Assembly (NCBI RefSeq): GCF_000142905.1
Contig: NW_013657634.1
Coordinates: 1 to 36,408, forward strand
Source: Thecamonas trahens ATCC 50062
Lineage: Eukaryota; Apusozoa; Apusomonadida; Apusomonadidae
Length of the DNA stretch: 36,408 nucleotides
Direction: 5' to 3'
This document shows, piece by piece, positions 10,379-21,100 of this stretch (its first letter is position 1; each line of letters starts with the position of its first letter). The notes beneath the pieces are model-generated. The model saw only the letters and a program-made list of their open reading frames with translations, did no database searches and was not told the origin of the DNA. A program made the position numbers and the translations under genes.

Positions 10379-12150
10379 TTAGATGGGCTCGCCGTCGAGC
10401 CAGCGCTCCATCATGGAGAGCGAGGCCTGGGCGGCAAACTGGGGGATCATGTGGCCGGCGCTCATGACCGAGGCAAAAGTAAAGTCATGGCTGTAGTTGA
10501 CCTTGTAGCCACCGAGGACGGAGCCGTAGATGTTCTCGTAGTACCAGGGAGTCCACGACTTGACGGTGTCAAAGCCGAGCCCAGCGGTCCACTCCCACGA
10601 GCCCGAGAAAGGGACGCAGTCGTCCTCCATGCCGGACTGGATGAGGACGCGGTACTTGGTGGCGAGGTCGGCATAGACCGGGCGAAGGTCCATGGCGGTG
10701 CGGCTGTACTGGAACGGGTAGCGGTGGACGTCGGTGCGGATGTGGAGAGCCTTGAGGACGTCAGGGTTCTTGAGGTATGCAGCCATGGCGGTCTCGGCGC
10801 CGCAAATGTAGGTGCCCGGCTGGCCGAGGTTTCCAGCGGCGCGGAGCTCTGCGACGCGGGCAGCGACGGCGGCGCGCTCGGCGTCGTGGATGCCGTAGAC
10901 GTCGATGGAAGCGCGCCACTCCCAGTCGTCGCCAGCGAGGGCGTGCTTGTTCCAGCGCTTGTCGTGCCACATGCGGTCGATGCGGGCGCCCGACTCGACG
11001 ACATCGTAGCGGTCGTTGAGAGAGAGCTGAGTGTTGGCGCAGTTGTCGAGAACGTTGTAGATGAAGAAGTTTCCAGCCTCGTCATTCATGCGGTCGATGA
11101 GAGCGGAGCACTGGGTGTTGGGTGCAGCCCAGTCGGTGCAGACGGCCTTCATCTCGGCAAATGTCAGCGGCGACATCATGTGGAAGGCGGCCAGGGTCTC
11201 GGACTGGATGCGCATGGCCTGCGGCGAGCAGGTGCCGATCTCGAGGCCGATGCAGCCGTCAGCGAGGGCGATGCCCTTGAGATTGATGTTGTTCGAGTTC
11301 TTGTCGATGAGGTCGGCGAGCATGATGCCGTAGACGCCGGCGTACGACTCGCCGGTCACGTAAAAGTCGTTGGCGACAAATTCGGGGAACTTTTCAAAGA
11401 ACTTGAGGACGGCGTGGTAGTTGTCGATGGCAGTCGAGGTGTCGTTGAACGAGCACGGAGTGTCGCAGTACGAGAAGCCGACGGTGGCCGGCGACTCGAT
11501 GACGAGCACGTTGGCGACGGTGTTCCACGCGTATGGGTTGGCAAACAGAGTCGGCACGCCCGAGGTGTTGGAGGCCAGCGAGTGGATGTTGGTGTTGAGC
11601 GGGCCGCCCTCGGTGTAGAAGAAGATGAGCGAGCTCGAGCCCGGGCCGCCGTTCTGAAAGATGACAACCGGGTCCTTCTCGGGCGAGCGCTGCGACTCGG
11701 CGAACATGTAGTGGTAGTGGTGGCCGTTGGCAAGGTCGAGATAGCCCGAGTACGTCTTGAACGAGGTCTTGCCAAAGCCCGGTGTGATCTGCAGGGAGAG
11801 GGGGGGAGGGGAGGGGGGGGGGGAGGGGAGTCAGTGAGCTGTGGCCATGGCCGTGACTGTGGTTATGGGTATGGCGGTTGGGGAACGGGTATGGTGGTGA
11901 CGGAGGCAGGGGAGGGGAGGGGGAGGAGGGAGGGGAGGAGGGAGAGGCGAGATAGAGAGAGAGAGAGCGGGTCCCGCGGGGTCATGTCCTCCCTCCTCCT
12001 CCCCTCTCCCTCCGCCCCATGGGCATACCCGTAGGTCACGTGCGCAAGGCGAGGGAGGGGACGTACGGGGACAAGGTCCTCGGTAGGGGCAGCAGAGGCA
12101 GCAGATGCAAGGAGCACAGCAGCCACAGCAAGGGCAAGGACAATGCGCAT
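10379..12150 (-). CDS. Secreted serine carboxypeptidase (peptidase family S10)
   Basis: Two exons, 12150-12067 and 11788-10379, give 497 aa. Exon 1 encodes a signal peptide (MRIVLALAVAAVLLASAASA, cleavage expected after it) and APTEDLVP; exon 2 opens with ITPGFGKTSFKTYSGYLDL, the usual start of mature S10 enzymes. The oxyanion motif is NGGPGSSS, the nucleophile Ser is in GESYAG, the Asp is in QSGMEDDCVP and the His is in SAGHMIP near the C-terminus. All catalytic residues are present. S10 enzymes remove C-terminal amino acids at acid pH in lysosomes, vacuoles or outside the cell; in a phagotrophic protist a digestive role is likely. The length is normal for the family. A poly-G run lies just 5' of the start. 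Confidence 0.92.
11789..12066 (-). other. Intron of the carboxypeptidase gene (278 nt)
   Basis: The donor is CCC|GTACGT and the acceptor is CTCTCCCTGCAG|ATC. Both boundaries are phase 0, so the signal-peptide exon joins the mature enzyme in frame. The intron is very pyrimidine rich on the sense strand and contains long C runs (the G runs at 11794-11830 on the plus strand). Confidence 0.8.
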
Positions 12151-12297
12151 GCTGTGCTTGCGAGGGAGAGATAGGTGTGGATGAAGGGGAAGGGGGAGAG
12201 GAGGGGGTGGGGGGTGGGGGGGGGGGGGGGGGGGGGGTCGCGTGGTCGGTGGTGGCGGGTCGTGGTGGTCGCACATGCCGCTTTCCGCAGCCGATAC

Positions 12298-12573
12298 CCA
12301 TGGGGATGATGGTGGCAACAGCCATGGGGATGATGGTGGGCAACAGCCATGGGGATGGATGGTGGCAACAGCCATGGGGATGATGGTGGCAACAGCCATN
12401 NNNNNNNNNNNNNNNNNNNNNNNNNNNNNNNNNNNNNNNNNNNNNNNNNNNNNNNNNNNNNNNNNNNNNNNNNNNNNNNNNNNNNNNNNNNNNNNNNNNC
12501 AACAGCCATGGGGATGATGGTGGCAACAGCCATGGGGATGATGGTGGCAACAGCCATGGGGATGATGGTGGCG
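12298..12573 (+). repeat. 24-bp minisatellite interrupted by an assembly gap
   Basis: Tandem copies of CCATGGGGATGATGGTGGCAACAG run on both sides of the N block: about four before it and three after. Two copies left of the gap carry one extra G. It lies between the divergent starts of the carboxypeptidase and the acetyltransferase. Although open in several frames, it shows no sign of coding. Confidence 0.9.
12400..12499. other. Assembly gap of 100 N
   Basis: Exactly 100 undetermined bases inside the minisatellite. This is the conventional placeholder for a gap of unknown size, so the real array may be much longer. Confidence 0.98.
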
Positions 12574-12699
12574 GCAACCACATGCGGCAGCCACTACTGG
12601 CACTGCCCACAACCGACTGCGACGGCCACCATGTCCAAGTCATGGCCACCCCTCTCGCCACCACCACACACAGCCACCACCTGACTCTCCCCCAACACC

Positions 12700-13335
12700 A
12701 TGCGGCGTGCAGCTGCTCCGTCGTCTGCTTCGGTCACCATCCGGGCATACAACCCTGAGACCGATGCCCTGGCTATCCACGCGCTCCTCACCGACGCCTT
12801 CGACACACCCGCCGAGGCCGACCTTATGGCGGCCGTCCTTGCCGATGCCGTCAGCGACGACGATGACAACAACGATCAGCGCACCGGGACCAACTACAGC
12901 CTGCAGTGCTACGCCGCGGTGGCAACAAGTGCGACTGACACTGTCATCGGAACCGTCCTCTTTTCGCCGGTCACCATCACTGCCGCAGATGGCTCTGTTG
13001 TCGCCGTCGCATGGGGCCTCGGCCCGATCGCCGTGGCAGAGTCGGCCCGCGGATGTGGGGTGGGCCAGCGACTGGCGTTCGCGTGGAAAGATGCTCCAGA
13101 CGCAGCGGGCGTGCCGGCCATCGTCGTCCTCGGCGCCAGAGCGTACTACCACGACAAGCTCGGCTACGACACCGCTCCAGACTGGGGCCTCCGCTTCTCT
13201 TCGGTAGAGCTCGACGAGCACTTTTTCATTCTCCCTCTTGATGCCGATGCCCTCGCCGCCGCCGGTCTGGTCCGAGGTGCATCGCCGGCAGGCTCCTTTG
13301 CCGCCTCGTACCACCCAGCCTTTGACGCCGTCTGA
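12700..13335 (+). CDS. GNAT-family N-acetyltransferase
   Basis: This 211-aa protein has the layout of bacterial YhbS-type GNAT enzymes. It starts with IRAYNPETDALAIHALLTDA, continues with IGTVLFSPVTI, then LGPIAVAESARGCGVGQRL, where RGCGVG is the acetyl-CoA binding Q/RxxGxG/A motif. Later come IVVLGARAYYHDKLGYDTA and the C-terminal FFILPLD. GNAT enzymes move an acetyl group from acetyl-CoA to an amine; the substrate here is unknown. No intron is needed. The first ~10 residues before SVTIRAY are extra relative to the bacterial pattern, as is an Asp-rich insert (DDDDNND). The bacterial resemblance suggests, without proving, horizontal origin. It converges with the ankyrin gene 71 nt downstream. 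Confidence 0.8.
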   Translation: MRRAAAPSSASVTIRAYNPETDALAIHALLTDAFDTPAEADLMAAVLADAVSDDDDNNDQRTGTNYSLQCYAAVATSATDTVIGTVLFSPVTITAADGSVVAVAWGLGPIAVAESARGCGVGQRLAFAWKDAPDAAGVPAIVVLGARAYYHDKLGYDTAPDWGLRFSSVELDEHFFILPLDADALAAAGLVRGASPAGSFAASYHPAFDAV

Positions 13336-13361
13336 TCCATCAATCACTGCTTGCTTTGGTA

Positions 13362-13386
13362 GGGGGGGGGGGGAGGGGGGGGGGGG
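13362..13386 (+). repeat. Poly-G tract between convergent genes
   Basis: Twelve G, one A, twelve G, in the 71-nt gap between the acetyltransferase stop and the ankyrin gene stop. Similar G/C runs occur elsewhere in this window, mostly near gene starts. Confidence 0.95.
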
Positions 13387-13406
13387 TGGCACATGCCTCC
13401 CGTGCG

Positions 13407-14762
13407 TCACGAGAGAAAGACAACCTCGGTCGAGGCTGCAAAAGTCGGCGAGTGCAGCGGCGATCGTACGCGGGTAGCGACTGCCAGCGAGACGTTGATG
13501 TTGAACGGGAGCGACGTCCGCCCGTCGGCAAGGAGCACGTCCACAACATCCTGGTGTCCGTTATCAATGGCCCAGAGCATGGCGCTTGATCCGTCCGAGC
13601 TCGGATCGACCCGCGGATCGGCGAGCAGCTCTTTGAGCGTCTCGATCCGCCCGTTCTCGGCCGCCAGCCGAATGGCAAAGTTGTCGTCTGCCGCAGGATT
13701 GACTGCAGCATGGCTCAGCAGCAGCGCCACAACATCGGTGTGCCCGTTCGCCGCCGCCCATTTGATCGCGTAGTTGTCGACTGTGCTCGGATCAACTCGC
13801 GGGTCTGCCAGCAGTGTCTTGACCACCCGCGTGTGCCCGTGTGCCGCTGCCAGCCGCAGCGCTGCGTTGTTGCGTCCGGTCGGATCCGCCCCGGCCGCAA
13901 GCAAGACCTCGAGCGTGCTAACGTGACCGCACTCGGCCGCCACTCGCGCCGGAAAGTCGCCACCGACATGCACATCCACCCGACCGTCCGCCACAAGCAC
14001 CGCTACAACCTCGGTGTGCCCGCTCTCCGCCGCCATCTGAAGCGCATAGTTGCCGTCCGCCGCAGGATCGACGCCGCGCTCTCCGAGCAGATGCCGCACC
14101 GCGTCTGCGTTGCCCACCCGCGCCGCGTGCCGTACCGCATAGTTCAGCCGCGCCGCCGCATCCACCCGCCCGTCCGCCACAAGCACCGCCACGATCACGC
14201 CGGCGTGACGCGGCGCCGTCGCCGCAGACATCAGAGCCGCGTTGTCGCATGCTGCCGGATCCACCACATCGTGCTCAAGCAGCTCCTCCACTGCAGCCAC
14301 GTTGCCCGCCGCACACGCCAGTGTCAGCGGCAGCCGATCGCCGGCGCTTGACCGATGCGGATGGTGGCTCGGATGGACCACACCGGGCACCGCGAGCACC
14401 CCGCGCATCAGCCGCAACCATGCCGGAAACCCGCCATCGCCGCTCTCCAACTCGGCTTGCACCACGTCCACAAGCGCCGCCACCGCATCAACCAGCCGCG
14501 GAATCCGCCCCAGCGCCAGCCGCGCCGCCCGCCACTCGCTGTGCTGTAGGCACCAACCGGCGCCGAACCGCGCTTTGGCGCAGTCGACCGAATATTCGGC
14601 GCCGAGCAAAGCGTCCCGCACGTACCGACAGCTACGCGCCAGCGCCACAATGTCCCTCGGCGCAAGGATCTGGCTGCCAAAGGCAATGGCATGAAGGAGC
14701 TCAGGCGCAAGTTCGCCGAGCCCTACCGCTGCTGCATCCTCCCCGCTAGCCCCGCTCGACAT
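13407..14762 (-). CDS. F-box-like N-terminus plus ankyrin repeats
   Basis: About 451 aa from the ATG at 14762. The frame is open upstream to 15110, but that extension is Arg/Gly rich and looks non-coding. Residues ~15-75 form an F-box-like region (LAPELLHAIAFGSQ...ARSCRYVRDALLG). Then ~9 ankyrin repeats run from ~145 to ~420, each about 34 residues with the consensus NxAxxxAAxxGHxxVVxxLLADxRVDP. The two ankyrin genes of the window share the F-box-like start, an RxxxGxxWCxxxxxWRAA segment and the VDP-ending repeat, so they are paralogs about 4 kb apart. The likely role is a protein-binding adaptor, perhaps for a ubiquitin ligase; that is inference. No targeting signal is seen. Confidence 0.82.
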   Translation of the reverse strand: MSSGASGEDAAAVGLGELAPELLHAIAFGSQILAPRDIVALARSCRYVRDALLGAEYSVDCAKARFGAGWCLQHSEWRAARLALGRIPRLVDAVAALVDVVQAELESGDGGFPAWLRLMRGVLAVPGVVHPSHHPHRSSAGDRLPLTLACAAGNVAAVEELLEHDVVDPAACDNAALMSAATAPRHAGVIVAVLVADGRVDAAARLNYAVRHAARVGNADAVRHLLGERGVDPAADGNYALQMAAESGHTEVVAVLVADGRVDVHVGGDFPARVAAECGHVSTLEVLLAAGADPTGRNNAALRLAAAHGHTRVVKTLLADPRVDPSTVDNYAIKWAAANGHTDVVALLLSHAAVNPAADDNFAIRLAAENGRIETLKELLADPRVDPSSDGSSAMLWAIDNGHQDVVDVLLADGRTSLPFNINVSLAVATRVRSPLHSPTFAASTEVVFLS

Positions 14763-15161
14763 CGCACCGCCGCCGTGGCTTTCAGGAACAATCCGCTGCT
14801 CCAAAGCAGCGAACAATTTTGTGCGACAAGTGCGTGGAGACGCGCAACCTTGCCGCACCTTATTCACCGCACCCCACACAGCCCGACTTGGCCGATGCGC
14901 GCCCAAAGACCGGCCCGTACTCATCCATCGGCCCGCACCTATCCAAACGCTCCTACCCCCCCCCTCTACCCGGAGAAATCGTTCCATCGTCGCCCCTCCT
15001 TCCTGCACCTGCCCCACCTGCCCACCTTCTCGGCATTGACCAATTTCGCTCACGGAACATCGTGTCTGTCCCCCCCTCTCGCCGCACACGCCACTGCAAG
15101 CCGCCAACAAAATTGCTCACTTCAATCGCAGTGAAACAGCCCACGGTTAGCGTCTGTCGCA
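14763..15161. other. Intergenic spacer upstream of the ankyrin gene
   Basis: This 399-nt stretch separates the ankyrin start from the stop of the plexin-like receptor, both on the minus strand. It is C rich on the plus strand, with short C runs near 14957-14964 and 15073-15078. I see no coding sequence or RNA gene. It should hold the promoter of the ankyrin gene and the 3' end of the receptor gene. Confidence 0.6.
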
Positions 15162-18100
15162 TTACAGCTCCTTCTCCACAATCGCACCCGCCGGCATCGC
15201 AAACGAGTCCGACGAGCTCGACGACGACGAGTCGTCCTCCGAGTTGAGGTGCGCTGTCCGCTGCACGGTTGCCTGCTTCTCATCGCCAGCGAGATCCGCA
15301 CGCCCGTAGAACATCGCGAGCATTCGCGCCATCTGCTCCCGCATCACTCGCGTCGGCTCGTCGTCGCACAGCTCTGCGTCCGTCAGCCGCGCCACAACCT
15401 TTGGCAGCATGGTCCTAATGTGCTCGTACAGCGTGCAGATCGCCGCGTCGCGATAGCTTTCCGGAACCTCCGAGAACGTCACCGCCACGCCCTCCACGCG
15501 CTCCGGCACCGTCGAGAGCTTGTCGAACAGCTCCGCCATCACGCGTTCGTTCGACACGATAAAGTCGTTGAACTGAAGCATTTTCTTCTCCTTGTTGCCA
15601 AACTCCTTCTTGTTCGACAGGTTCTGCAGCACCTTGCCGATCAGCACAAGCAGCTTCCGCTCCGTAGGCGTCGGCAGCTCCTTCACCAGCCCGTACGACT
15701 CGGGCGCCGTGATGCACGGCACCATGAAACGGAGGAAGAAGAACCCGCCAACCGCAATCGCGTTCTGCTGCTGCGTGTGCTCCTCAAGCAGCCGCCGCGC
15801 AGCCTGCGACGTCGGGTCCAGCGCTCCCTGCAGGTTGTCGCACGCGTCCACCATCTGGTCGAGCTTGTCCGTCAGCTCCAGGATTGCGTCGTTGAACATG
15901 TCGAGCCCCTCCCGCATCGGGTTGATCGCCACTCCGATCGACGCCAGATCGGACGTCAGCAGCGGCTCCAGGTTCTCGATCTCGTGGAAGACCTCGGACC
16001 CGTTGACGTACGCAGACTTGGTCTCCTTCAGATTGCCGTGCAGGTTCTCCGCCACAATCGCCGCGAGGTTCTCCGTCGACATTTGTTGTACCGCTCAGAC
16101 ATGCACGCCTGCACATGAGCAAACAGCTCGCGGAACGCCACAGGCAGGTACCGCTCATACAACACAATATGTGTTGAACATCCGCTGGCACTTTTTAAGC
16201 AGCCCAAACTTGTTCGTCTCGTCCTGCGCCTCGCCCTTGGCCTTCTTCTGCTCCTCGAGCTCCAGATCGTGGATGATCTTGTTCAGCGGCCGCCCAATCG
16301 TCGCGTGCACGTAGTCCAGGCCCTGCATCTTCGAGTACGTCTTGAACATCTTGGTCGCAAACGAGTTGGTCCGGAACATCGTCGCCTGCGACTGCGCTCC
16401 AAACACCTCCCGCGTGATAAAGTCCTTTTGCAGGTCCACAGACAGCTTGTGCGCCTCGGTGAGAATGAGCACAGCCTTGGCCACCTTGTCCGCCTCCGTC
16501 GCCTGCGTCACGTCCACCACGGCGTGAAGCACCTCGTAGCCCGGCAGCAGCAGCATCTCCAGCAGCGGGCCCGACTTGGCGACGATCGCGTCAAAGTCGA
16601 GCGGCTTCTTCGATCCAAACGAGCCAAACACCACAGAATGCCGCAGATCGTCCGTCAGCTCCGGCGGCCCGTACAGCTCCTCCTCGCGTTTCCGCTTGTG
16701 CACAAGGATCCCGAGGAGCACAATCAGTAGGCAGCAAACAGCTCCCGCAACCGCAATGCCGACAATCGAGCTCGTGCCCAGCGGTGGCTCCGGCGGCTTG
16801 GGCACCGCCGCAGGCTGCTCAAACACAAAGAACAGCGTCGTCTCGTCAAACCGGCCCCACGGCGCCACCACCGTAAACTGCGCGCCACCGGCACCGCGCT
16901 GCGGCGTCGAACACTGCAGCTCGCTCTCGGACACATACACCGTCTCGTTGACCGGCACTCCGTCAAACGCACACAGCAGCCGCGAGTAGTTGGTGAACAG
17001 CACGCCGGTCACCGTCACCGTCTCACCACCCGATGTAAGCCCGTTGAGCGGCGCAATCGCGTCCACAGACGGGCAGCTCTGCCCGCCAAACAGCGGCGTC
17101 TCGGACGGCGCCGTCGCGTTCGGGTTCACGCACGACGACGCAATCGTGCACTGCTGCGAGTCCACGCACCACCCGCACTCTGGCCGCGCTGCCTCCCAGC
17201 ACTCGGAGCACGTGTCCCGGAGCAGGCACGAGTAGTACTCGAACGGCACAGGTGCAAGATAGTCCTCGTCGATATACCGCAGCGTGAGCGTTCCAGTTGT
17301 CGCCACCAGCGACGTCGGCGACACGCACGTAGCTGACGATCGGTCGCTAGCCACACGTGCCGCAAGCTCCACAATGTCCTGCCCGGCACCACGGTCCCAC
17401 TGACACGTCGTGCCAGGCAGGACGGGCCGCCCGAAAACACAACCTCGGTCCCGCCCTGCATCGAGCCCGACGACGCAGACGGCGTGCCCGTCGGACACGC
17501 CCGGTTCTCGCCGCTCAGCCCGGGAATCACCGTCGTCGTGTTGGCACACGCCCCGCCGCCGATCCCCACACGCGACACACAGCTTGACTCCTCGAGGCAC
17601 CACGAGCAGATCGACGCACACGCGCCGCACGATGTCTGCGCGGCACACACAATCACCTGCACACGCGTCTCGGCAAGGCTCTGCATCACGTAGTTGTCGC
17701 CACTGTCCACAGACAGACACACCACGTACTCGCCAGCGTTAGCAAACGTCACGTTAAAATACGCGAGTCCGCCAGGCCCAGCCTCATTGTAGTCGCGCGC
17801 GTACAGCACGTTGCTCGGCACCTGGCACCCGCCCGACACGCGGTCAAACCCGATCTTGGTGTTGACCGACGCCGTCGCACCAGCGAGAACAATCTCTGTC
17901 TGCACTCCGGCCTCGAGCACCGTCACTCCCGGAACGCTACCGTCGGCGCTCAGCGACGTAATCGTTGTCGGCTGCGCAGAGAGCGCTGTCACGTTGAGCC
18001 CGCCCTGCTTGACGTAGCTCAGCCCACCATCCACAGACAAGCACAGCTCGTACGGCCCCGATGGCGAGTTGAATGACCCCAGGTTGAACGTCGTCGCCCC

Positions 18101-21100
18101 AGATCCGAGCGAGACAGCGCCGTCCACGTTCTCGGAATCGCATGCCACACCCTGCGCAACAAGTGCGAACCACGTCGTCGCAGAGATCTCCACCCCAGCG
18201 TTGAGGCTGATTGTCAGCGGCGGCGGCTTGGTCGTGCCAAACAGCTTCGGGTTCACATCGACCACATCGTTCGCAGTCACGTCCACCACACGCACAAGCG
18301 GTCCATCCTGCTGAACAAGCCCGCCACGGCTGCCGTCCCACGAGTAGCACGCCACATAGTCGCCTGCTGCAGGCATCGCGCTCGCCACGGCACTCGTTGG
18401 TCCAGTCCACGGCACGTCCACGTACGTCCCGGCCCCGGCTCCACATCCGACGTCCACAGGCACCAGCGACATCAACGACGACGACTCAAAGTACACTCCC
18501 GACAGCGCAAACGTCGGCTTCGAGCCCACGCCCACAACACGCGGGTCGACGTGATCAATCGCGTCAGTCGCACCGCGCACCACCAGCTTGCCCACGCTTG
18601 TCTGCGCCACAACCTGCGTCGCGTGCACCCCATAGCACACCGTGTAGTTGCCCGGTGTGCTGATCGTCGACGTCCACTGCGTCTCGGTCCCGCTCACAAT
18701 CGGAATCACACCCAGCTCGGGCGTGCACGACGCCGACGACGAGAAAAACACCCGCGTCGCAGCAGACGGCTTGATGTTGGAGCCGGTCATCGCAAACACC
18801 GGGTTCACGCCGACAGGTACCACAAGCGGCGACAGGCTCGTTACCGTCGTCGCCGTCGCAGCAATCGCCTGCACAGACACCCCCGTCTGCGCCAGCCACG
18901 TCGGCACGTCCGAGTCGACTCGCACGCACGCGTAGTACACGCCTGCGCTCGTGAATCCGCCGCTCCCGCCGCCAAGCACGTACTCGGTCTGCGACCCGTT
19001 GTTGATGAGCGTCACAACCTGCGGGGACGAGCAGTCGCCGGCAGTGAGCGTAAACCCGAGCTCGACGCCGCTCATCAGCACAATCGACGACGATACCGTT
19101 AGCACAAAGTCGTCCACTCCGGACGGCACCTCCGCCGGCACCAGGCCTGTCACTGTCGTGCTGCTTCCAGCTTGCACCGTGAGCGTCACCGACGACTGCT
19201 GCGTCCACTCCTCGGACGGCGCCCCACGATTGACCGTGTAGCACGTCGAGTACGCTCCCAATGCCAGCGGCGCAGACAGCGTCACCGGTCCTGTCGCCGT
19301 CATGTCCGTCACAGCCTCGCGGTCGCCCAGAATAAGGCAGCTTTTGCCTGCCGCCGCAAACGCGATTGCGCCCGTCGTCACAGGCGTAAACGTGCTAAAC
19401 GTCATCGTCAGCCCGCTCTTGTCTGCAGGGTGGTATCGCCGGTCCACCGACGTCAGCGTGTTTGTGTCAATCGTCACCACATCGATCGTTGCGCTCTGCG
19501 CCGTGTAGCTTGCCTTGCCGTCTGTTGAGTAGCACACATACAGCGGGCCCGACGCGTAGTCGCGGTCCACCGTGATAGCCACGGTTGCCCCAAGGTCGGT
19601 GCTAAGATCCACCGACGCATCCACGCTCGCGCAGCTTGCCGAGGTCGAGAGCCCCACCGACGCGCCCTTGGCGTGGTAAGCTCCGTTGCCCGTCAGCGTG
19701 ATCGTCGGCCGCGTCTTGGCACCCATCACGTTTGGCACCGGCGTCACAAACCGGTCTGCACTCGGCCCGACAACCGTAAACGTTGCCGCAGGATTCTCCA
19801 CCCACGCCGTCGTGACATCCATCTGCGTGCACACCTTGTACATGCCCGGTGTCGGATCGCCGACATACCCACGGATCGTCGTGTTGCCGTATCCAAACTC
19901 ACGCTCGCTCGCGACCGGCACCGAGCCGCACGAGTTGGCAACCGGAATGACCGCCACCTTGGTCGACGACGCCCCGATGAGGTTCGACGTCCCCGACGGC
20001 ACGAGGTCACTCGTCATGCCCGAGCCAAGGAACGCAGGCTCCAGCGACGACAGAATCAGCGTCTCCGTCGACGACACAACCGTGACCTCCGCACTGACTG
20101 CGATCTGCGCCACCCATTCGGCGAGAAGAATAGGCTTGTAGAAGCAGAACTGGTACCTGCCCTTGTCCAGCCCCGTCGGCGCCGTGAACGGTGGCGGCGA
20201 CGGCGAACCGGTGGTGTACGCCACTTCGCCAAACCGCCCCGAAACGCACGCTCCAGACTTGGCCATCGCAAGCTGTGTCGTCCCGTCACGGGCATCGGTC
20301 ACAATGTCGAACGCGAGGCCGGGCACACCAGACGCCACAATCTGCGGCGTGGCAGACTCGATCGACAGCGCTAGCGGCTCGTTCACCACAGACACTTGCG
20401 ATCGAAGCTGCCGCGTCCATGTCGCTCCGCCGTTGACTGTGAGGCAGACATCGAAAACACCAGGCTCGGCGAGCGCCTCGCTCACCAGAAGCTCCTGGTT
20501 CTTGGCCTGCACATCAACCGTCCCGATGTGGAAGCCCGTCTGCCCACAGTCCTGATTGGCGTCTGGATGCAGGAGCGCCACTTGGACCTGTGACGGCACC
20601 GACGTCTGCTGCAGCGACCCAAAGGTCATGAGCGGCTGCGTCCCGTTCAGCACCGTCGACGGTACCAGATCGGTCATCGCATTCGGCGAGTCGATCGCGT
20701 ACTGGATCGTTTGCCCCGTCGAGCCCCAACGCGTGCCCTCGGCTGTGTAGCAGACGTGGTAGTTCTTGGAGAGCTGCGCCGCCGGCTCGCCGTAGTCGAC
20801 GCTGAGCGCAAGGTCGATCGAGCCATAGGCAAGCGGCACCTCGACCTTGCGGTCCTGGCACGAGGCGTAGGGTGAGATGGCCACCTTAGCGCCCGGCAGT
20901 TCATCGTCGGCCGTGAAGCTCACCACATACGAGCTCAACGAGTTGCCGAGCACCGCTGGCGGCGAGTCCAGCGTCACAGAGATCGCACTGGGCGGCGAGA
21001 AGACCACGAACGCTGCGCCGCTAGCCTGTCCCACCCACGTCCCCGGCTTGGCCGCCGATGCAAGACAGAGGTAGTACTGACCCGCAGGCACGCCGCTGTT

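Noticed and set aside
10451-12034. A 527-codon plus-strand frame opposite the carboxypeptidase
   Set aside because: The minus strand has a complete S10 catalytic set. The plus frame is Val/Asp/Gly-rich complementary sequence with no motif.
12036-12667. Minus-strand frames through the minisatellite that predict repeated GCCHHHPH or MAVATIIP peptides
   Set aside because: They only translate the 24-bp repeat and the N block. Both neighbouring genes have better starts outside it.
16083-16165. A short intron between the two main RasGAP frames
   Set aside because: Frames match without a shift, but the removed part encodes a conserved RasGAP helix in the neighbouring frame and the available donor/acceptor pairs fit the phase poorly.
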